Shown piece after piece: positions 1 to 6,683 of a DNA stretch of 8,024 nucleotides. A program made the translations under genes and the position numbers. The notes beneath the pieces were generated by a model, which was not told the DNA's origin, made no database searches, and worked only from the letters and a program-made list of their open reading frames with translations. Numbering within the stretch: the first letter of the stretch is position 1; each line of letters starts with the position of its first letter. Source of the stretch: a bacterium (GTDB taxonomy: Bacteria; Ratteibacteria; UBA8468; B48-G9; JAFGKM01); the NCBI GenBank assembly GCA_035371905.1, contig DAORXQ010000078.1, positions 1 through 8,024 on the forward strand, read 5' to 3'.

Positions 1-854
1 TTTTAGCATTTTTTTACAGAAAAAAAATTTATGAAAATTTTATTTCTTTTTTAACAGGATTATTTCTTCCTTTATTGTTTTTTGTATATGTTATTTTAAA
101 AGGATATCCTGAGAGTATTGATTGTACAATCTTCTATCCATTATACTGGTCAAAAAAGGAATCAAAAACATTTCTTGAGTTTATTTTAAATTTAAAGACC
201 TATTTAAAAAATAGTCCACTTGTACAGCTGTTTATATTGTTTTTAATTTTGCTTTTTCAAAAAGAGAAAAGATTAAAAATGGAAATAATAATTTTTGTTT
301 TTATTTCTCTACTTATTATTTTTAAAACACCTGCTTCCCATCCACATTATGGACTTATCTTTTTTATTCCAGTAGTTCTTGCTTTAATATACTTATTAAA
401 CAATTTACAGCACAAAAAAATTATTATTTTTACTCTTATCTTTCTCACTTTAATACCCGCAAAATACATATACTTAAAAATAAAAGATTCTTTAAAAGCA
501 TTAAAAATTATTTTTATAGATAAAGATTTCCGATGCGCTTCTTCTCCTGTTGCCTTTATAATAATTAACAATTTAAAAGACGGAGAAACTTTCATTATGA
601 ATGCACCGGACCCTACTGTTTACTTTTTAACAAGAACAAAAAGTCCCATTAGATTTATTAATTTTGATTATTACATAGATGAATATTATAAAGAGGAACT
701 AAAAAAAGAAATAAGGGAAAATCCACCAGATTACATTTATTGGGACAGACCAATTTCAGAACTTGAAAGGATTTTCAGTTTAACAAAAAATGAATACTAT
801 CTTGAAAAAATATATAATAATCTATATAAGTTTAAACTGAAAAGGAAATTTTAA
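1..854 (+). CDS. GT39/ArnT-like polytopic membrane glycosyltransferase, C-terminal part (5' end outside window)
   Basis: The reading frame is open to the left edge (first whole codon at 3), so this is the last ~283 residues of a longer protein. A TTG at 75 is only an internal codon: the residues before it (...FLTGLFLPLL) continue a hydrophobic helix. Visible are about five membrane segments (roughly residues 11-32, 72-85, 93-107, 116-132 and 139-157) and then a soluble tail of ~120 residues with SPIRF and a PPDYIYWD motif. This layout fits the C-terminal half of PMT_2/GT39-type enzymes, which transfer sugars from polyprenyl-phosphate donors on the outer face of the cytoplasmic membrane; the catalytic N-terminal half is off-window. 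The family call rests mainly on the paralog at 1831-3214, which shares the KG(Y/F)PES motif, the SHPHY/YSHY loop, the SP motif and the PPDY tail and which has the N-terminal signature. Its TAA overlaps the next ATG (TAATG), so the two genes are translationally coupled. Donor and acceptor cannot be told. Confidence 0.72.
   Translation, partial: LAFFYRKKIYENFISFLTGLFLPLLFFVYVILKGYPESIDCTIFYPLYWSKKESKTFLEFILNLKTYLKNSPLVQLFILFLILLFQKEKRLKMEIIIFVFISLLIIFKTPASHPHYGLIFFIPVVLALIYLLNNLQHKKIIIFTLIFLTLIPAKYIYLKIKDSLKALKIIFIDKDFRCASSPVAFIIINNLKDGETFIMNAPDPTVYFLTRTKSPIRFINFDYYIDEYYKEELKKEIRENPPDYIYWDRPISELERIFSLTKNEYYLEKIYNNLYKFKLKRKF
841..846 (+). promoter_or_regulatory. Ribosome binding site for the URO-D-like gene at 854
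   Basis: AAAGGA lies 7 nt upstream of the ATG at 854, inside the last codons of the preceding gene. It supports this ATG as the start and shows the gene can be initiated independently as well as by coupling through the TAATG overlap. Confidence 0.55.
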
Positions 855-1834
855 TGGGACCAAAATACAGTTTTGGATTTTCAGACCATCTTTTAATTGA
901 AATAGGTAATATTAACTTTTATCAGTTACATTTTGAAGCAAAAGCAATTGTGAAAGCATATGAAAAACTAAAAGATATAGCAGAAGAACTTGAGGTAAAA
1001 CCACCTATTCCAAAAATGGCTGGATTCTGTTATCCTCATATTGCTTCACTCGGTGCTCATATTGAATTTCCAGCAGATGGAGAACCCAAACCATTTCCAT
1101 TAATAAAAAACATTGAGAATATAGATAAATTAAAAGAACCAGAAGATTATTTAAGTGCTCCTTTAATACAGAAAAAGTTGAAGACATTATCGGAATTAAA
1201 AAAACTTGTTCCAGATACCCCAAATACAATAGGACATCTTTACGAAGGACCGATAACAACCGCTGTTTTACTTATGGGACAGGATTTTTTTCTGCTTGTA
1301 TATGATAATCCTGAGAAAGCACATAAACTTTTAAATTTTACAGTTGAAAGTGCTTTAAATTATGCAAAAACGATATTAAATCATTTTGGAGATGATATAA
1401 AAGAAGGACCAAAAGGAATACCAGATGATTTTGCAGGTATTTTATCTCCAGAATTATTTTCTGAATTTGTTTTACCTTACTGGAATAAATTATATGAAGG
1501 ATTGAAAGCAACTGAAAGACATCTGCACAGTGAACTATTGAAAGAAGAGCATTTGAAGTTTTTAAAAGAAGTTAAAATTGATGTTTTTGACCCATCAGCA
1601 GACCAGTATTTAAATGGAGAAATACTATCAAAAAAATGTCCATGCAGATTTACTTTAAAAATTCAATCCTGGGAAATTTTTAATTTATCTGAAGAAGAAC
1701 TGGAAAAATTATATATAAAACTTGCAGGTTATAAACCAGAATGTATAGGTTTTTCAATGGAAAGATTGGTTGACTTACCCAAAATAAAAAGATTACTTAA
1801 AATAGCAAGAGAACTGGAAAAAGACTGTTTATGA
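854..1834 (+). CDS. Uroporphyrinogen-decarboxylase (URO-D) superfamily protein, 326 aa
   Basis: The protein is soluble, with no signal peptide or membrane segment, and about the usual length for the URO-D (TIM-barrel) superfamily. That superfamily includes HemE and the MtaA/MtbA/CmuA-type corrinoid methyltransferases. Family-like stretches are a GAHIEFPADGEPKPFP block near residues 67-82 followed by 'I.NIDKLKEPEDY', an HLYEGPITTA strand near 128-137, DDFAGILSPELFSEFVLPYW at ~191-210, and the C-terminal LVDLPKIKRLL at ~305-315. In methyltransferase members the strand after this 'SPELF' helix carries an HxC zinc motif. Here it reads RHLHSEL (H223, H225), so the cysteine is replaced by histidine; cysteines instead appear as a CPC pair (262, 264) and C297. 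True haem synthesis is unlikely in this setting, and a methyltransferase or unassigned function is more plausible. The start is ATG in TAATG with an SD at 841-846. The stop overlaps the next gene by 4 nt (ATGA). Superfamily is confident; substrate unknown. Confidence 0.8.
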   Translation: MGPKYSFGFSDHLLIEIGNINFYQLHFEAKAIVKAYEKLKDIAEELEVKPPIPKMAGFCYPHIASLGAHIEFPADGEPKPFPLIKNIENIDKLKEPEDYLSAPLIQKKLKTLSELKKLVPDTPNTIGHLYEGPITTAVLLMGQDFFLLVYDNPEKAHKLLNFTVESALNYAKTILNHFGDDIKEGPKGIPDDFAGILSPELFSEFVLPYWNKLYEGLKATERHLHSELLKEEHLKFLKEVKIDVFDPSADQYLNGEILSKKCPCRFTLKIQSWEIFNLSEEELEKLYIKLAGYKPECIGFSMERLVDLPKIKRLLKIARELEKDCL

Positions 1835-3214
1835 AAAATTTTTTAAAAAAATTAAGAGTCAATTCTATACTGACACTTTTGAGTATTATATATTTTTTTA
1901 TTACTTCTTTTCCACACAATCCTACATATAATCAGATGTTTATAGATAGTGGAATTTATGCATATATAGGACAGCAAATAAATAATGGAAAAATTTTGTA
2001 TAAAGAAGTTTGGGATTATAAATTTCCAGCAATTTATTATATTTATGCTTTTCTTTTTAAAATTTTTACTGATACAAGATGGACATTATATTTTACAGAT
2101 ATTTTTTCAAGTATTATCATGTTAATTTTGCTTTTTCTTATACTGAAAAAATTTAAAATTGCAGAATTTTTTTGGATTGTTTCTTTTTTATTTATAACTG
2201 CTTATAGAATTTATGCTACATTTAGTGGCGGTAACCTTACAGAACATTTTTTTATTTTTTTACCATAATTTCTTTATTTATTTTATTTGAAAAACCAACA
2301 AAAATAGGGGATTTTATTCTGGGAAATTGTTTAATATGGATGTTGATGTTTAAACAACCTTATTCTCTGATTGTTTTGGTAATTTTTTTATTTTTTAAAG
2401 ATAGAATTTTGAAAGGTGAGAAAAGTTTTTCATTTACGTATTCATTAAAGGTTTTCCAGAAAGTTTTGAAACATTTACTTTTCCATTTTATTTAGCAAAA
2501 ACTTCAAATATCTCATCAAAAAACACACTTATAAATTTTTTAAATGATATAAATTACAGATTTAGAATTTTTTTATTTACAGGACCAGGAAAACAATTAT
2601 TGATGTTTTTAATACCGGTATGTCTGGTAAAAGATAACTTAAAATTTTTATTTTTAAGTTTATTCGTAAGTTTAATATTCATTTATTTCTTTACTTTTGC
2701 TTTATATTCCCACTATATTCTTCTAGTAAATATCCCATTAATCATAGGAGCAATAATTTTAATAAAGAATTATCCTAAAAAACTGGTTATTTTTTCCCTC
2801 TTAGTTTGTTTTCTTTTACCTTTAAATTTGATAAGAAAAAGATTTTACCATTTTAATAGAAGTTTTTATAAATTTGTAATTTTAAAAGACCACAGAATAA
2901 ATGTACATCCTCTTGTTTTTACAGTAATTAAGTATGTAAAGCCAAAAGAGACAATCTTTATGATTCCTGATTATTGTGAAGTTTACTTTATAACAAAAAC
3001 TGAAAGTCCTTGGAAATTTTGTGGAATTGGTACTGACATTAAAGAATATTTTAAAAATGAATTAAGAAAATTGATAAGAGAAAAACCACCGGACTATTTC
3101 TATCTTGAAATTTCAATTAAAGATTTTGAAGACATTTTTCAACTTAAGCCAGATGAGTATCAATTAATACATTTAGAGAAAAATTTATTTAAATTTAAAA
3201 TGTTGTCTTTTTAA
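1831..3214 (+). pseudogene. GT39/ArnT-like membrane glycosyltransferase, disrupted by two frame changes; paralog of the gene at 1-854
   Basis: Three consecutive frames together spell one GT39-like protein. Part 1 (1831-~2260) has an N-terminal membrane helix, then the family signature DSGIYAYIGQQINNGKILY and WDYKFPAIYYIYAFLF (the first-loop Asp and K-x-P motif), ending in SGGNLTEHFF. Part 2 (~2262-2420, another frame) continues with FFTIISLFILFEKPTKIG and a MFKQPYSLIV helix. Part 3 (~2423-3214, a third frame) resumes with FFIYVFIKGFPES, several membrane helices, and the soluble tail with TESPWKF and PPDYFYLE. Adding one T in the T-runs at 2247-2261 would join parts 1 and 2. Parts 2 and 3 are separated by what looks like a deletion of roughly 34 nt relative to the paralog, removing much of one membrane helix. 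Read as it stands, translation ends at 2268 after 145 residues; the frame from 2600 is only the tail. The start is ATG 1831 in an ATGA overlap with the URO-D gene, with only a weak SD. An error in a T-run could explain the first break but hardly the second. Confidence 0.8.
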
Positions 3215-4383
3215 TAATACCTGCCAAATTCTTTACCTGCTTCATACATTACTTCAAAATGTAAAACAGGTGTTTCAGGAGCGCAATTATTTCCATCATG
3301 TAATATGAATTTTTTTCCTTTCATAACCCCTGATTCACAAAGATTTTTTACTGCCTCTCTAATTTTTTCAACAGGTCCATTTTTCAAAAGTACAGGTGAA
3401 ATATTTCCTATTAAAAGCACATCTTCTCCAAGTTCTTCTCTTGTTTTTCCAAAATCAACAGGAAATCCAAGGTCAAATGTTTTTATATTTAGTTCTTCCT
3501 TCAATGTTTTTAAATGTCTCTGAACTCTTCCACAGATATGTATACTATTTGGTCCTCCTTTTGAAAACTCATTTAATAATTTTTGATGATATGGCATAAC
3601 AAATTTTTTATACATATCAGTTGAAAGTAATTCAATACTGTCATCTGCGAACCCCCAGCCCTGCTGTGGATAAGATATACCAAGAAATTCACTTACTTTT
3701 TTAATTCTTCTAATTGTTTCATCTGTTATAAAAGAAAGTAAATCATGAATATATTGCGGGTCATCATAAAAATCAATCATTATTTCACTGGCACCCCTTA
3801 AATTACAAGCAACTGTTAAAGGTCCATCAGTTCCTAATCCAAAAATTCCTGTTTTCCCAACAGGAATACCTTCAAAATCAATTTTTTTTCTTTTTTCTTC
3901 AAGGTAATAATAGTGTTCAAGGGCAATTTTATAAACAGGGTTTTCAAAGACATCCGGGAGTTTCATTTTATAAAGTTTCTTTTTATCTTCTTTTAAAATT
4001 GGTAAAATAAAGGGCATATCATTTTCAGGGAAAACTACAGGACATCCAAAATACATTGCTTCATCACAGTTTAAATAATAAACATTTATACCATTCCATT
4101 CTTTTTCTGGATATCCCATAAATGAATCCTGGCAGACATTGAATCTTACCCATTTTTGAAAATTTAGTTCTACTTCCCATCTAACATCAGGGTTTTCAAA
4201 AAAATCTTTCCATGTATACTTCCATTTATTCAATTCAGAATTAAGTAAAATCATTCTTGAATTCATGGAAAAAGTTACAGGAACTCTTGATGGATTTTCA
4301 CTTTTAAATTCTTCCCACAGTTTTTTTACTTCTTCATTATGTTTTTCAAAATCAATTTTTTTCTCAAGAATAAATTTGCTCAT
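3211..4383 (-). CDS. URO-D superfamily protein, MtaA/CmuA-like (probable corrinoid- or cofactor-dependent methyltransferase), 390 aa
   Basis: Soluble protein with the C-terminal features of URO-D-fold methyltransferases. It has GFADDSIELLSTDMYKKFVMPYH at ~244-266, then an HICGR motif (H282, C284), VLLIGNISP at ~322-330, and HDGNNCAPETP near 362-372 (C367). HxC plus a distal Cys is the zinc-site pattern of MtaA/MtbA/CmuA enzymes, in which zinc activates a thiol that accepts the methyl group. HemE lacks this pattern. The N-terminal ~120 residues, rich in Trp and Cys, are longer than in the other URO-D protein of this window. No B12-binding corrinoid protein is encoded nearby, so the partner is unknown. 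The ATG at 4383 has a good SD (GGGGAG, 4387-4392) embedded in the end of the GT4 gene, which it overlaps by 20 nt; it is the last gene of the minus-strand operon. Its TAA overlaps the stop of the convergent plus-strand pseudogene. Methyl transfer is inferred from the motif only. Confidence 0.82.
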   Translation of the reverse strand: MSKFILEKKIDFEKHNEEVKKLWEEFKSENPSRVPVTFSMNSRMILLNSELNKWKYTWKDFFENPDVRWEVELNFQKWVRFNVCQDSFMGYPEKEWNGINVYYLNCDEAMYFGCPVVFPENDMPFILPILKEDKKKLYKMKLPDVFENPVYKIALEHYYYLEEKRKKIDFEGIPVGKTGIFGLGTDGPLTVACNLRGASEIMIDFYDDPQYIHDLLSFITDETIRRIKKVSEFLGISYPQQGWGFADDSIELLSTDMYKKFVMPYHQKLLNEFSKGGPNSIHICGRVQRHLKTLKEELNIKTFDLGFPVDFGKTREELGEDVLLIGNISPVLLKNGPVEKIREAVKNLCESGVMKGKKFILHDGNNCAPETPVLHFEVMYEAGKEFGRYY

Positions 4384-5542
4384 TTTCTCCCCTTTTTAAA
4401 AATTTTAGATATAAATTTTCATAATTTTCAACCATTTTTTCAAGTAAAAATTTTTTCTTTGCATAATTATAACCTGCTTCTCCAATAGTTTTACAAATCA
4501 TATCATTTTTAAGCAACAATAAGATTTTTTCTTTTATTTCTTTTTTATTTTTAGGATTCACCAGAAACCCATTCTTTCCATCTTCTATTATTTCTTTTCC
4601 TCCACCTATTTCAGTACATATAACCGGTTTTTTGCACAACATCCCTTCAATTACAAGATTTGGCATACCTTCCCATAAGGAAATAAGAACCACTATATCT
4701 GAAATTTTTATCAAATCAGGTAGGTCTTCTCTATAGCCGGTAAATATAACATCCTTTTTTAAATCAAGTTTTTCAGTCAATTTAAATAGATTTTCTTTTT
4801 CATCACCCTCCCCTACTATTATGAATTTTACTTCTTTAATTTCTTTTTTGATGTCATTTGCGATATATAAAAATGTATCAAGGTTTTTTTCAAATGATAA
4901 TCTTCCGCCAGTCAAAATGATTTTTTCATTTTTAATACCAAAATTTTTCTTTAATTCAATTTTTTCCTGTAATTTTTCATATTTTTCAATTTCTATACCA
5001 TTATATATAACCTCAAATTTTTCTTTTTCTCCATCAATTTTCTGAATATAAATTTTTTTTACTTCTTCAGAATTACATATAATTTTATCAGTGAATCTTA
5101 AGAGAATTTTATCAATTAAAATATGATACCATTTTTTCCACAAGTCAGCACTTCTCTCTGATGCAATTATTAAAGGGATTCCTGATAAAATACCTGCTAA
5201 CCTTCCCCATGTATTTGATGTAAACATAAAAGTATGCAAAATATCAGGTTTTTCTTTTCTCAGTATGTTTATCAGATTAAAAAGTATTAAAATATCAAAC
5301 TTAAATCTTTTGTTAAGTATATAAAGATTTGTAATTTTCTTAAAATCTTCTTCCATTCTTCCACCTCTTAGAGCAATTAAAAAGGGTTCAAATTTTTCTT
5401 TATTGAGATTTTTAATTAATAAATAAAGTTGTTTTTCCGCTCCCCCGACTTTTAAAGTTCCGATTACATATGCGATTTTAATCTTATTTAATTGAGGAAA
5501 TTTTGTTCTGTCCAGCCCAGTTATACCACTTTTCTTTATCAT
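4364..5542 (-). CDS. Glycosyltransferase family 4 (GT-B fold, GT1/RfaB-like)
   Basis: A cytosolic or membrane-associated GT-B enzyme that would move a sugar from a nucleotide-sugar to a growing glycan. Using the ATG at 5542 (392 residues) the N-domain has KIAYVIGTLKVGGAEKQL (donor/acceptor Gly loop, ~21-38), then HTFMFTSNTWGRLAG and ASERS. The C-domain has VIYNGIE (~178-184), GGRLSFEKN (~212-220), a FIIVGEGDEK strand (~240-249), FTGYREDLP, and SLWEGMPNLVIEGM, whose two glutamates form the retaining-GT E-x7-E motif. The C-terminus is complete. The frame is also open to a TTG at 5554, but no start has a convincing SD. Homology begins at about KIAYVIG, after the HEAT gene's stop, so the first ~20 residues may not be native. 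An ATT at 5482, 1 nt beyond that stop, would give a family-typical N-terminus but is a rare start codon. The gene overlaps the HEAT gene by 59 nt (71 from TTG) and the next URO-D gene by 20 nt. The sugar cannot be predicted. Confidence 0.9.
   Translation of the reverse strand: MIKKSGITGLDRTKFPQLNKIKIAYVIGTLKVGGAEKQLYLLIKNLNKEKFEPFLIALRGGRMEEDFKKITNLYILNKRFKFDILILFNLINILRKEKPDILHTFMFTSNTWGRLAGILSGIPLIIASERSADLWKKWYHILIDKILLRFTDKIICNSEEVKKIYIQKIDGEKEKFEVIYNGIEIEKYEKLQEKIELKKNFGIKNEKIILTGGRLSFEKNLDTFLYIANDIKKEIKEVKFIIVGEGDEKENLFKLTEKLDLKKDVIFTGYREDLPDLIKISDIVVLISLWEGMPNLVIEGMLCKKPVICTEIGGGKEIIEDGKNGFLVNPKNKKEIKEKILLLLKNDMICKTIGEAGYNYAKKKFLLEKMVENYENLYLKFLKRGENEQIYS
4387..4392 (-). promoter_or_regulatory. 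Ribosome binding site for the URO-D gene starting at 4383
   Basis: GGGGAG on the minus strand sits 3 nt before the ATG at 4383, within the last codons of the GT4 gene. It fixes the start inside the 20-nt overlap and indicates re-initiation by ribosomes finishing the GT4 frame. Confidence 0.6.
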
Positions 5543-6668
5543 AACCAAAATCAACCCCTGTTATTTTTCTTAATGCTTCTCTTGCAATCCTTTTCAATTC
5601 ATAATTTTCACTTTTCAATAAATTTATTAAAGAATAGACCGCTCTCTTATCACCAATTTCTCCAAGTGCATAAGCAGAATACTCTCTTATAAGTAAATGA
5701 TATCTGTCATTTAAATTAGAAATAAGTGAAACTGTTGCTCTTTTATCTTTAAAGTTAGCGAGTGCTTTTATTGCCTCAATTTTTACCTCAATTTGTTTGT
5801 CATTCAGCATATTAAGTACAGGTTCAAAACCTCTAATGTCTTTTAATGCCCCAAGTGCCTTTACAGATGCCATTCTTACCATCCAGTTTGAATCATCAAG
5901 TAATTCAATCAGTTGAGGAATTGATAGAGGATTTTTTATTTTCTCAAATGTTTCTGCAACTTCTTTTCTAACAAGAAATTCTTTATCCTTTATAAGTGGA
6001 ATTAGTTTTTCAATTTCAATATCTTCTTTTATTTCTCCAAGAGCCCATATTGCGTATTTTCTTATCTCCCAGTTTTTATCCTTTAAATATTCATAAAGAA
6101 ATGGTATTGATTCTTTTACTTTATTACTGCCAAAACATCTTATTACTTTAATTTTTATATACTCATCCTGCTTTGAATTATTTATTAAAAAATTCACTTC
6201 GTCTTTATCTTTTGAAAGAATTTCAATAACTTTTTCTTTTATCTCAATATCTCTGTCATTTATACATTTTTCAATAAATACTTGTGAACTTTTGTCTTTT
6301 ATTTCTCCAAGAATCTCAATAAGTTTTATTTTAAGTAATTTAGAACTTTCTTCATTTGAGTATTTCTCAAAGATATAAGGAAGTGAAACAGAACCAATTT
6401 TTATAATTGTTTTTTTTGCTTCATCTGAAGGAGTAGTTTTGCCCAGTGTTTTATCGTAAATTATTCTCTCATCTTCAAGGATATTTAAGAGATAAGGTAT
6501 ACCTTCAGATAAATCACCTTGCATATTTCTTATTTTATAAGCAGCATATACTCTTTTCATAGGGTCTTGTGATTTCAGGTTTTCAATTACATTTATAAAA
6601 TCCTTTGAAGTATTCTGAGAAAATAAAAATAAGTGTATAATGAAAAAAATTAAAACCAGTCGTTTCAT
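5484..6668 (-). CDS. Exported HEAT-repeat (PBS-lyase-like) protein, 394 aa
   Basis: The N-terminus has two basic residues, a hydrophobic core (LVLIFFIIHLFLF) and a polar SQNT region. This looks like a Sec signal peptide of ~17-18 residues, with no lipobox cysteine. The rest is a tandem array of ~30-residue helical hairpins of the HEAT/PBS-lyase type. The clearest units are near 188-215 (SIPFLYEYLKDKNWEIRKYAIWALGEI), 249-276 (SIPQLIELLDDSNWMVRMASVKALGAL), 279-307, 310-338 (ending YSAYALGEIGDKRA) and 342-369. Less regular repeats fill 25-185. The C-terminal cap, LRKITGVDFGYDKEKWYNW, is common in bacterial HEAT proteins of this kind. Such arrays usually bind proteins and have no catalytic site; here the protein would act outside the cytoplasm, possibly as a scaffold. 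The start is clear: ATG with GGAGGT 3 nt upstream, 15 nt after the AsnB stop. It lies inside a glycan operon between an amidotransferase and a GT4, and its 3' end overlaps the GT4 frame. Confidence 0.88.
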   Translation of the reverse strand: MKRLVLIFFIIHLFLFSQNTSKDFINVIENLKSQDPMKRVYAAYKIRNMQGDLSEGIPYLLNILEDERIIYDKTLGKTTPSDEAKKTIIKIGSVSLPYIFEKYSNEESSKLLKIKLIEILGEIKDKSSQVFIEKCINDRDIEIKEKVIEILSKDKDEVNFLINNSKQDEYIKIKVIRCFGSNKVKESIPFLYEYLKDKNWEIRKYAIWALGEIKEDIEIEKLIPLIKDKEFLVRKEVAETFEKIKNPLSIPQLIELLDDSNWMVRMASVKALGALKDIRGFEPVLNMLNDKQIEVKIEAIKALANFKDKRATVSLISNLNDRYHLLIREYSAYALGEIGDKRAVYSLINLLKSENYELKRIAREALRKITGVDFGYDKEKWYNWAGQNKISSIK

Positions 6669-6671
6669 ACT

Positions 6672-6677
6672 ACCTCC
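6672..6677 (-). promoter_or_regulatory. Strong ribosome binding site for the HEAT-repeat gene
   Basis: GGAGGT on the minus strand precedes the ATG at 6668 by 3 nt. It is the strongest SD in the window and lies in the 15-nt gap after the AsnB stop, so the HEAT protein is probably translated well from the shared transcript. Confidence 0.7.
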
Positions 6678-6683
6678 TTTTTT

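Noticed and set aside
75..77. TTG as the start of the first plus-strand gene
   Set aside because: The frame is open to the left edge and the upstream codons form part of a membrane helix, so the gene begins outside the window.
347..595. Small minus-strand frame opposite the first GT39 gene
   Set aside because: It is antisense to a well-supported coding frame, has no SD and no recognisable family.
1005..1259. Minus-strand frame opposite the URO-D-like gene
   Set aside because: Antisense shadow of a conserved family protein.
2247..2261. Programmed ribosomal frameshifting at the T-runs
   Set aside because: The second, deletion-like break downstream means that a single programmed shift would still not give a full-length product; no stimulatory structure is apparent.
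2600..3214. An independent 204-residue membrane protein starting at TTG 2600
   Set aside because: The same frame extends upstream to 2420 with sequence homologous to the first GT39 gene; it is the tail of the disrupted gene, not a separate gene.
3180..3240. Terminator hairpin between the convergent genes
   Set aside because: Only AT-rich quasi-palindromes inside coding sequence; no stable GC stem followed by a T-tract.
3305..3599. Two overlapping plus-strand frames opposite the 390-aa URO-D gene
   Set aside because: They are low-complexity Ser/Phe/Leu-rich antisense frames over the conserved HICGR region.
4821..5045. Plus-strand frame opposite GT4
   Set aside because: Ser/Phe-rich composition typical of the reverse complement of Lys/Glu-rich coding sequence.
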